Shown: in pieces, positions 1 through 5,975 of the stretch
Position numbering within the stretch: the stretch's first letter is position 1
Layout of the letters: each line of letters opens with the position of its first letter
NCBI GenBank assembly: GCA_946187025.1
Contig: CAMHPM010000049.1
Coordinates: 1 to 8,871 of the forward strand
DNA length: 8,871 bases
Direction of reading: 5' to 3'
From: an uncultured Prevotellaceae bacterium
GTDB lineage: Bacteria; Bacteroidota; Bacteroidia; Bacteroidales; Bacteroidaceae
Made by a program: the position numbers and the translations under genes
The notes under the pieces: generated by a model
Databases searched by the model: none
The model's input: the letters and a program-made list of their open reading frames with translations, nothing else
Told to the model about the DNA's origin: nothing

Positions 1-254
1 CACACCATGCCGGCTCCGACACGCACACAGACCGAATCAGCATCTTCATCGACAACCTCCACACCGCTAATCCTGCTGTGAAGCAACGTCCCTTCATAAT
101 TGCCGACAAACAGCAGATTGCTGCCGCCACCCATGTGCATGTATGGCTCCGACTGCAACGACGGAAGGATGTCGGCCAGTTCACCCACCGACGTGTATTC
201 GACTATCCGGCGGGCAAGAGCATGAATATGGAATGTATTTGGTATCTGTATCAT
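1..254 (-). CDS. murB: UDP-N-acetylenolpyruvoylglucosamine reductase, N-terminal part (cut by window edge)
   Basis: MurB is the cytoplasmic FAD enzyme that uses NADPH to reduce UDP-GlcNAc-enolpyruvate to UDP-MurNAc, the second committed step of peptidoglycan synthesis. Only 84 complete codons lie in the window. The start is the ATG at 254-252; the protein begins MIQIPNTFHIHALARRIVEY, which fits the usual MurB N-terminus (N-T-F, then a short segment leading to V/I-E-Y-x-S). The FAD-binding motif GGGSNLLF is at residues 42-49 and a second family motif, VGAG, is at 79-82 just before the edge. The frame is open throughout. There is no clear ribosome binding site and no TAnnTTTG box directly upstream, so it may be read through from the lipoprotein gene 177 bp upstream, across a block of strong palindromes. 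Identification rests on recognised motifs, not a search. Confidence 0.9.
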   Translation of the reverse strand, partial: MIQIPNTFHIHALARRIVEYTSVGELADILPSLQSEPYMHMGGGSNLLFVGNYEGTLLHSRISGVEVVDEDADSVCVRVGAGMV

Positions 255-276
255 TTGTAGGGTTTTTAAGTTCCGG

Positions 277-406
277 CCCCCTCCCTGCTCCCCCAAGGGG
301 GAGTGATTCCATCCGGATGGCATCTTCCCCCCCTCTCCCTCGGGGGAGTGCGAGGGGGAGAAAACCGAATTGTCACCCCTCAGTCCCCTCAAGGGGATGA
401 GGGGGG
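277..406. repeat. Block of three related C-tract/G-tract palindromes
   Basis: The 177-bp gap between the lipoprotein stop and the murB start holds three degenerate copies of one plan: a run of 4-5 C, a 2-4 nt loop, a run of 3-5 G, a short spacer, then another G run. The clearest are CTCCCCC-AA-GGGGGAG at 288-303, CTCCC-TCGG-GGGAG at 335-348 inside a larger C/G-tract frame (about 327-360), and TCCCC-TCAA-GGGGA at 384-397, extended by CCCCTCA (376-382) pairing with TGAGGGG (398-404). A perfect 12-bp palindrome, CCATCCGGATGG, lies at 309-320. No coding frame here looks real. The block could act as a terminator or attenuator between the two leftward genes, or be a dispersed intergenic repeat. The minus strand also carries many G runs, so quadruplex formation is possible. 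Confidence 0.7.
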
Positions 407-431
407 ATAAGAGGGGGGCCTTGGAAGGGGC

Positions 432-1223
432 TCAATTTTCAATCTTGAACAACTGCCAGTGCCCGTCGGAGAAGTCGAAGTGCAGTTTTAGGAACAGGCC
501 GCTGCTGAGTTCCTGCAGTTGCATCGACTTGCGGTTCATGCTGAAGAGCGACTGGCCATAGTCGATGTTGAGTATTGTCTCGCTCATATCGGGCAGCTCG
601 GCATACAGTTCGTTCCAGTCGCCGCGTGTCATCTCCTGTTCCACCATTGCTTCGTCCTCCTCGCTATAGAAGGTCATGATGAGGGGGTCGTGTACCGATT
701 CTTGCCTGTAGAGCGAATCGGAAATGAAATCGTGGAGGAAGACAAGAAACGAGGCATTAGGTGTGTTGGAAATATCTACACCATCGACACTCGACAAGAG
801 CCACCGGCCATCGGTCTTGTTGAAGTTGAAGAGGTGGATGCTGTCAGTGTCCCACACAATCTGTTCCATCACCACGTGTGCAACTGCCGTGTCTTTCTGC
901 AACAGCAGGTCTTCCTCGCGTTCGTAGATAACGGCCAGCGCCCGTTCATCGTTCATCGTAAACGGATGCAGGCCCCGTGCCGTGCGCTGCCGCATGAAAT
1001 CGACGTTCGATGTATATAGATACAGGAAGTCGTCGAACAGCTCGTCGGCAGCATCGGGGATGGTTTCCTCCTCGAACAAGTCGAGCGGTTCGAGACCGAG
1101 CGTGTCGGTATCGACGCTGTCGTTTTCCGTCTCGCCAGTCGTATCGTCGGCACCCATCCTGCACGATACAGGCATGAGGCCGAATATCAATAATGATAAA
1201 ATATATACACAGCTACGGTTCAT
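432..1223 (-). CDS. Putative lipoprotein, DUF4348-like, function unknown
   Basis: A 263-residue protein with a lipoprotein-type signal: a short basic N-terminus, a hydrophobic stretch at about residues 6-18, then PVSC with Cys21 as the likely lipidated residue. A very acidic Asp/Glu/Thr-rich linker follows (about 25-60), a common tether and possible surface-export region in Bacteroidetes lipoproteins. The remainder (about 61-263) begins with ELFDDFLYLYTSNVDFMRQR, resembling the start of the Bacteroidetes-specific DUF4348 domain, and has further alternating aromatic and acidic segments ending in DGHWQLFKIEN. No catalytic motif is visible. Its ATG overlaps the end of the pectate lyase gene by 11 bp, so translation is probably coupled and the two proteins may work together at the envelope. 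The domain assignment is from memory and is moderately secure; no function can be given. Confidence 0.72.
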   Translation of the reverse strand: MNRSCVYILSLLIFGLMPVSCRMGADDTTGETENDSVDTDTLGLEPLDLFEEETIPDAADELFDDFLYLYTSNVDFMRQRTARGLHPFTMNDERALAVIYEREEDLLLQKDTAVAHVVMEQIVWDTDSIHLFNFNKTDGRWLLSSVDGVDISNTPNASFLVFLHDFISDSLYRQESVHDPLIMTFYSEEDEAMVEQEMTRGDWNELYAELPDMSETILNIDYGQSLFSMNRKSMQLQELSSGLFLKLHFDFSDGHWQLFKIEN

Positions 1224-2418
1224 CCTCTTCTACGGCTTCGGTATCTTTTGCCGGTTCGGCCTCCTTTACAGGAGTTATATCCTTTATAATATATTTATTC
1301 AGCACCTGATCGGCCCATTTGTTGTATAGCTTGATGAGTCGTTCGGGTTGGTTGCCATACCATGAGTATCCTGTGCGGCGTTCGTATTCAATGTCCTTCA
1401 GGTTCTTTCGCGGCACTCCGTCGCGTCCGCAGAAGAAAGGCTCGCCGCTGATGAGGTCGTAGTATCGTGCCCACATAGGCGGAGCTCCCGGGCGGTCAAC
1501 CACCCTGCGGTCGGGTTTTCCCTGACTGTTGGTAAAGTTTTCGACAGCCTTCCCTTCTATCTTATGGTTTTCGAGCCACCGTATTGCCCCGTCAATGGCC
1601 AGTATCACACGGTCGGAGGGTTCGGGCAGCGACAGGAGGAGTTCGACGATGGATGTCGTCTCGCCTGCCCCGCAGAACGAAGGCAGTTCATAGGCACGGC
1701 CCTGTGCCGGCTTCAGTGTTTTCTCGTCGTGTTGCTGACACCACACAGTGGGTTGTCCGTCAACCATGATCTGACAATTCAAGATGCACTCCACACCCTT
1801 GGCGTATGCATCGCGGCATCGTTGGCGCAGGTCGTCTTTAAGCCATAGCATGTCGTAGGGGTCGCCGTTTTCCGACACCTCGAGCAGGAACTTCATGACG
1901 TTTATCATGGCATTGTCGTTGAAGGTGATATGATTGGAGTAGTGTCCTTCGCCACGCGACGGATAGAACTGCGGCCACCCTCCGTTGGGGTATTGCATGT
2001 TGAGCAGATAATCCATGCCTTCAAGGAATGCCACACGATAGGCTATTATGTTGGTATATTTGTAAAGCTTGGCCAGATATCTCAGTTCGGAACATGTAGC
2101 ACCGTTGTCGATGGTCGAACCGATGCCTGTCTCCATACATTCTTCAAGATAGAGAGCATCGGGACCAAGCCCCCAATCCTGGTTCTTAACCCATCCTCCG
2201 CTGGGCAGTTGGTACTTCACGATGCTGTCGGCCACGGCTCTTGCCTCGCGCGACACATACCAGTCATAGGTGTTTCGTCGTTGTGCCACCTGCCACGACA
2301 CGGGTACGATGGCGACAACCGAGTCGCTGTCGGCCACAACTTCTTCTTGTGCCTGGCAATTTGCCGACATGAGCACAAAACAGGCTGTCGCAACAAGTTT
2401 CATTACATTAAATTTCAT
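1213..2418 (-). CDS. Secreted pectate lyase, polysaccharide lyase family 10
   Basis: PL10 lyases cleave homogalacturonan by calcium-assisted beta-elimination, giving unsaturated galacturonides. This 401-residue protein has an N-terminal signal peptide (hydrophobic about 7-19, probable cleavage near NCQA-QEE, residues 20-26) and is probably periplasmic or exported. An alternative start at Met6 would keep the signal. Family landmarks in order are PSGGW (72-76), GSTIDNGAT (100-108), NGGWPQFYP (145-153), NHITFNDNAM (162-171), WCQQHDE (226-232), YELPSFCGAGE (253-263), DRRVVDRPG (303-311), FFCGRDGVP (328-336) and TGYSWYG (349-355). The catalytic base in this family is an arginine; an Arg in the 304-309 cluster is a candidate, but I cannot assign it by eye. 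The last ~20 residues form an acidic tail. The ATG overlaps the flavoprotein stop as ATGA, indicating coupled translation in the uxaB operon. Confidence 0.92.
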   Translation of the reverse strand: MKFNVMKLVATACFVLMSANCQAQEEVVADSDSVVAIVPVSWQVAQRRNTYDWYVSREARAVADSIVKYQLPSGGWVKNQDWGLGPDALYLEECMETGIGSTIDNGATCSELRYLAKLYKYTNIIAYRVAFLEGMDYLLNMQYPNGGWPQFYPSRGEGHYSNHITFNDNAMINVMKFLLEVSENGDPYDMLWLKDDLRQRCRDAYAKGVECILNCQIMVDGQPTVWCQQHDEKTLKPAQGRAYELPSFCGAGETTSIVELLLSLPEPSDRVILAIDGAIRWLENHKIEGKAVENFTNSQGKPDRRVVDRPGAPPMWARYYDLISGEPFFCGRDGVPRKNLKDIEYERRTGYSWYGNQPERLIKLYNKWADQVLNKYIIKDITPVKEAEPAKDTEAVEEDEP

Positions 2419-3552
2419 TTTCTATGTCTTGTAAGCTTGCTCAGCTTATATTTCAGTATGATTTTCCAGAATGGGTCAAGACATGCGTGCTCAATCTGTG
2501 TTTCGTAGAAATGGTTTACGAAATGCGGGTGCTTTCCCACATTGCGGAAGAAGTATCTCGACGTGCTCGGTTTCTCGAGCAATTGCTGATAGTATGCTCC
2601 CTGGTTGATGAGGCGCTTCAGATATTCGGCTTTCCGTTCATAAGCCTGACCCACTGTCCCGCCTTCGATTACCGACTCGGCTGCATACACTCCGCTTTGC
2701 ATTGCATGATAAATGCCTTCACCTGTGAGGGGCTCAACGAATCCGCCTGCATCGCCTACAAAGAGTATGTTGCGGAAAGACGGGTGTTCCATGTACTTGC
2801 CGACAGGAATCATGGCTCCGCGCAGCGGATAGCGTTCGAGGTGTTTCACTCCGAGGTCGAGCATGAACTTGCGCATGGCTGCATTGATATCAAATTCGTG
2901 GTGTGTGAGTTTCACCAATCCGAGGCACACTTCCTCGCCTTTTGCAAACGACCACGCATAGCTGTCGGGGATGATGTGGAAGAAGATGTTTACGCCGGGC
3001 ATGTCGAAGTCTTCGCGTTTCACGTTCACCTCGAGGCACAGCGGGTTCTTATCTTTACGTTTGAACGTGCTGAACTGCTTGGCAATGATGCGTTCGACGG
3101 TGCTGTTTGCTCCGTCGGCAGCAATGAGGTAGTCGTATTCCACTGTCTGGTTGCGCAATGTGGCTACGTTGTTTATGGTATCGATGCCGACCAGTTCGGC
3201 TCCGTCGTGGAATCGTCCGCCAAGGCTCACGAAATGCTCAACCATCCATGCATCGAATCGCGGTCGGCTGAGCAGTGTCATGGGTTCCGAGGGTGTGGTT
3301 GTCACCATGCGTTTCATGCCGTCGTAGAGGCTGAACTGTGTTTCACGGCTCATGAGCGATGCCTTGATGGCTGCATCGTACCAACGAGCGCAGGCAGTCT
3401 TGCGACTTGTGTGTGAACAAACCGGCACATAGTTTCACGCGCGGGAACTTCTGCTTGTCGATGAGCATACATTCTATGCCCGCCTGCTGAAGGCGGATTC
3501 CACATGCTGAGCCAGAAGGTCCCGCACCGATTATCAGTACTTTTACTTTCAT
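2415..3552 (-). pseudogene. Geranylgeranyl-reductase-family FAD oxidoreductase, frameshifted
   Basis: Two overlapping leftward frames together make one flavoprotein. The first (3552-3343) starts MKVKVLIIGAGPSGSACG, the Rossmann GxGxxG FAD motif (residues 9-14), and follows the family to about residue 57. The second continues without a stop from before 3380 to 2415 and carries LIAADGANS (about 142-150) and the second FAD motif, FVGDAGGFVEPLTGEGI (about 264-280). Removing one base near 3381 (the GG in TTGG) joins them into a protein of about 378 residues, normal for the family. Members reduce prenyl chains or act as FixC-like flavoproteins; the substrate here is unknown. The gene sits 10 bp after uxaB and overlaps the pectate lyase gene by 4 bp. 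The break may be a true mutation or a consensus error, since the rest shows no decay. If translated as is, the second frame would need to start at a GTG (3428). Confidence 0.85.
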
Positions 3553-3562
3553 TCGTTTTCGG

Positions 3563-5044
3563 TTATTTCGTCTCCATCATGTCGGCAACCGCTGCTTTCA
3601 TTCCTTCGGCTTCAATCTTGTTGATGTCGGCAATGAGCAAGTCGGTGAGGCCTGGTATGAGGTTGAGGTCTTCGTGCCATATCATGTCGGCAGCAAGCAC
3701 ACCGCGGGCCACTGTCTCGGTGTTTCCTGTTGCCCACAGGGTGTTGAGCAGTTCGATGATTTCGGGTGCATCGTTCGGAGCTATCGGTGTTCCGTCGGCA
3801 CGAGTGCCGCCTTTGTAGTATTCGATGATTGCAGCTAATCCCATCACAAGGCACTGAGGCAGTTGTCCGTAGCGGCTGAGATAGGTCTTGAGGCCTGGCA
3901 GGTCGCGTGTGGCATATTTAGGGAATGCGTTGAGCATGATGCTTGTCACCTGGTGGTCAACGTATGGGTTGTTGAATCGTTCGAGCACATCTTCGGCAAA
4001 CTGGCGCAGCTCGTCTTCCGGCAGGTTGAGGGTGCGCATCAGTTCGTCCATCTGCACACGACGTATGAACGGACCCACCACTTCGTCGTTCAGTGCATCG
4101 CGCACGATGTCGATGCCGCTGAGGTATGCCACAGGGCTCAGCACGGTGTGCGGGCCGTTGAGCAGTGTCACCTTGCGCTCGTGGTATGGTTCTTCTGAAT
4201 CGACTACCAGCACGTTGAGTCCTGCCTTTGCGGCCGGGAACTCTGCTTTCATCTGGTCGATAGTCATGTTGTCGGGGCGTTCGATGACCCACAGGTGGAA
4301 TGCCTCGCCTTGCACCACGAGGTTGTCTTCGTAGCTTATGCGTTGCCATATATCGGCTATTTCCTTGCGTGGGAATCCGGGAACGATGCGGTCAACCAGC
4401 GTTGCACATACGTGGCAGTCGGTCTCAAACCAGCGGCGGAATCCTTCGTAGTCGGTTCCTAAATCGTCGCGCCACAGTTCTATATACTGTTCGATACACT
4501 CTTTCAGGTGGTGTCCGTTGAGGAATATCAGTTCGCATGGCATGATGATGAGTCCCTTGTCGGCTGCACCGCCGAATGTGCGGTAGCGATGGTAGAGCAG
4601 CTGTGTGAGTTTGCCCGGATACGACGATGCGGGTGTGTCGGCCAGACGGCAGGCAGGGTCGAATGCAATGCCAGCCTCGGTGGTGTTGGAAATGACGAAC
4701 CTCAGTTCCGGTTGTTCGGCCAGGGCCATGAATGCCCGGTTCTGGCTGTATGGATTGATGGCACGGCTGATGCAATCTATGCGGTCGATGCTGTTGACCA
4801 CCTCGCCTGCCAGCCGGCCTTGCAGGTTGACATGATACATGCAGTCCTGGCCGTTGAGCCAGTCAACCATGCCTCGTTCAATCGGTTGCACAACTACCAC
4901 ACTGCTGTTGAAGTCGGTGCGGTCGTTCATTTTCTGAATTATCCAATCGACGAAGCAACGCAGGAAGTTGCCTTCACCAAACTGGACGATACGCTCTGGT
5001 GCCTTGCACTTTGGAGCCGTGCGGCTGTTTAATGTTTTCAACAT
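3563..5044 (-). CDS. uxaB: Tagaturonate reductase (altronate oxidoreductase)
   Basis: UxaB uses NADH to reduce D-tagaturonate to D-altronate in the cytoplasmic galacturonate pathway (isomerase, UxaB, dehydratase, KDG). The sequence tracks E. coli UxaB along its length: PERIVQFGEGNFLR near the N-terminus (nucleotide-binding region), SNTTEAGI, KGLIIMPCELI, LVDRIVPGFPR, and ERKVTLLNGPHT. The last carries the polyol-dehydrogenase K-x4-N-x2-H triad, Lys291, Asn296 and His299. I chose the ATG at 5044 (493 residues, MLKTLNSR), which matches the E. coli start (MKTLN). An in-frame ATG at 5068 would add eight residues but would leave only about 9 nt of leader after the predicted promoter box (5083-5090). 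Neither start has a Shine-Dalgarno sequence. It is the first gene of the leftward operon, linking cytoplasmic galacturonate use to the exported pectate lyase downstream. Confidence 0.94.
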   Translation of the reverse strand: MLKTLNSRTAPKCKAPERIVQFGEGNFLRCFVDWIIQKMNDRTDFNSSVVVVQPIERGMVDWLNGQDCMYHVNLQGRLAGEVVNSIDRIDCISRAINPYSQNRAFMALAEQPELRFVISNTTEAGIAFDPACRLADTPASSYPGKLTQLLYHRYRTFGGAADKGLIIMPCELIFLNGHHLKECIEQYIELWRDDLGTDYEGFRRWFETDCHVCATLVDRIVPGFPRKEIADIWQRISYEDNLVVQGEAFHLWVIERPDNMTIDQMKAEFPAAKAGLNVLVVDSEEPYHERKVTLLNGPHTVLSPVAYLSGIDIVRDALNDEVVGPFIRRVQMDELMRTLNLPEDELRQFAEDVLERFNNPYVDHQVTSIMLNAFPKYATRDLPGLKTYLSRYGQLPQCLVMGLAAIIEYYKGGTRADGTPIAPNDAPEIIELLNTLWATGNTETVARGVLAADMIWHEDLNLIPGLTDLLIADINKIEAEGMKAAVADMMETK

Positions 5045-5082
5045 AATACTATCAGAATAAAAAGCCATTATAAATTACGCTA

Positions 5083-5090
5083 CAAAGGTA
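5083..5090 (-). promoter_or_regulatory. Bacteroidetes -7 box for the uxaB operon
   Basis: On the minus strand this reads TACCTTTG, an exact match to the Bacteroidetes -7 consensus TAnnTTTG. It predicts a start of transcription near 5077, about 33 nt before the preferred uxaB ATG (5044). No good -33 TTTG is seen at the expected distance; the region upstream is T-rich. Confidence 0.6.
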
Positions 5091-5106
5091 GTTAATAAAA
5101 TGAAAA

Positions 5107-5196
5107 GCGAGAAATGAAAAATGAAAAAACAGTATCGGAGCACCTCATTTCCCATGTGTTGCTGCAACTTTTTACTTTTCACTTTTCACTTTTCGC
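5107..5196. repeat. Imperfect inverted repeat built of TGAAAAR units, between divergent promoters
   Basis: The left arm (5107-5128) and the reverse complement of the right arm (5175-5196) agree at 18 of 22 positions; both start GCGA and continue with tandem TGAAAA(A/G) heptamers. The right arm contains three perfect tandem ACTTTTC units (5174-5194). About 46 nt lie between the arms. The repeat sits between the uxaB -7 box and the trmN6 -7 box, so it could be a shared regulatory or structural element, or simply low-complexity A/T-tract DNA of the kind common upstream of Bacteroidales promoters. Confidence 0.5.
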
Positions 5197-5206
5197 TCCC
5201 TTTTCG

Positions 5207-5214
5207 TATCTTTG
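5207..5214 (+). promoter_or_regulatory. Bacteroidetes -7 box for trmN6
   Basis: Reads TATCTTTG, matching TAnnTTTG, within TTTCGTATCTTTGCA (5202-5216). Exactly the same 15 bases occur before the CMD-family gene at 7804-7818. Transcription would begin near 5220, about 32 nt before the ATG at 5252. This supports 5252 and excludes the in-frame ATG at 5114, which lies upstream of the box. Confidence 0.68.
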
Positions 5215-5251
5215 CATATCAAAACATATCGATCCAAACAGCCACGTCACG

Positions 5252-5950
5252 ATGTCATCACCCTACTTCCGTTTCCGCCAATTCACCGTGTGGCACGACC
5301 GCAGCAGCCTTCGTGTCGGCACCGACGGTGTGCTCATCGGAGCCTGGGCCGGCCGGCAGATGCATCCGTCGTCGATACTCGATGCAGGCACCGGCAGCGG
5401 CCTCATCGCCTTGATGATGGCACAACGGTTTCCCGATTCGGTGGTGAGGGCCATCGACATCGATGCTGCATCGGTGGAACAGGCCCGCGACAACATTGCT
5501 GCATCGCCATGGGCAGGGCGCATAGTTGCGGAACAGGCCGACTTCAACCAAGTCACAGGTGAGTTCGACCTCATCGTGAGCAATCCGCCATACTTCGATG
5601 AAGACACGGCCGCAGCCACCACACAACGCAACCAGGCCAAGCACACGGTCACACTCTCATTCACCCAGCTGATATCAAAGTCGGCACAGTTGCTCACGGC
5701 CGGAGGACGTCTTGCCGTGATACTGCCACATGCGGTTGTGTCGGGATTCATCGGCACTGCTGCCACCTACGGCCTCTGCCTGGCTCGCAGATGCGACGTA
5801 TGCGGCAGCGAACAACGGCCGCCACGACGCACCATGCTCGAATTTGCAAAAAACGCCATTGAGACCGACATGCAGACACTCGTCATCCGCACCGCCACAA
5901 ACGAATATACCGACGACTACCGCCGGCTCACTGCCGATTTCTACTTATAG
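5252..5950 (+). CDS. trmN6: tRNA1(Val) (adenine(37)-N6)-methyltransferase
   Basis: TrmN6 (YfiC) uses S-adenosylmethionine to methylate N6 of A37 in tRNA1(Val). The 232-residue product is close to the usual length (E. coli about 245). It shows the family N-terminus (FRFRQFTVWHD then VGTDGVLIGAW, 22-32), SAM motif I LDAGTGSG (43-50), an acidic motif II at about 68-71 (IDID), the N6-adenine catalytic motif NPPY (111-114), and the following QRNQAKHT segment matching E. coli QREQARYT. The C-terminus, YTDDYRRLTADFYL, also matches the E. coli end. The ATG at 5252 begins MSSPYFRFRQ and lies 32 nt after the predicted transcription start; the frame stays open upstream to an ATG at 5114, but those codons cover the promoter and repeat and look non-coding. 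The gene is convergent with the GH43-SGNH gene, with 25 bp between stops and no obvious strong terminator. Confidence 0.93.
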   Translation: MSSPYFRFRQFTVWHDRSSLRVGTDGVLIGAWAGRQMHPSSILDAGTGSGLIALMMAQRFPDSVVRAIDIDAASVEQARDNIAASPWAGRIVAEQADFNQVTGEFDLIVSNPPYFDEDTAAATTQRNQAKHTVTLSFTQLISKSAQLLTAGGRLAVILPHAVVSGFIGTAATYGLCLARRCDVCGSEQRPPRRTMLEFAKNAIETDMQTLVIRTATNEYTDDYRRLTADFYL

Positions 5951-5975
5951 GCACCGGCCCTCACCGGACGTCGCC

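Noticed and set aside
78..400. Short plus-strand frames opposite murB and across the C/G-tract spacer.
   Set aside because: The murB reading on the minus strand explains the first part, and low-complexity palindromes explain the rest.
277..406. A CRISPR array or tRNA cluster in the C/G-rich spacer.
   Set aside because: Units are not identical, not evenly spaced, and show no cloverleaf; they are nested simple palindromes.
2424..3416. A 330-codon plus-strand frame opposite the flavoprotein gene.
   Set aside because: Composition is Cys/His/Phe-rich and unlike any family; the minus strand has clear FAD motifs.
5045..5068. Eight-residue longer UxaB from the ATG at 5068.
   Set aside because: Homology begins at MLKTLN, and the -7 box at 5083-5090 would leave almost no leader; still possible, since neither start has a Shine-Dalgarno sequence.
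5114..5251. A 46-codon N-terminal extension of TrmN6 from the ATG at 5114.
   Set aside because: It covers the predicted promoter and the heptamer repeats, and TrmN6 homologs begin near the 5252 start.
5951..5975. A bidirectional terminator between trmN6 and the GH43-SGNH gene.
   Set aside because: Only a 4-bp CCGG/CCGG stem is visible and there is no T run; too weak to call.
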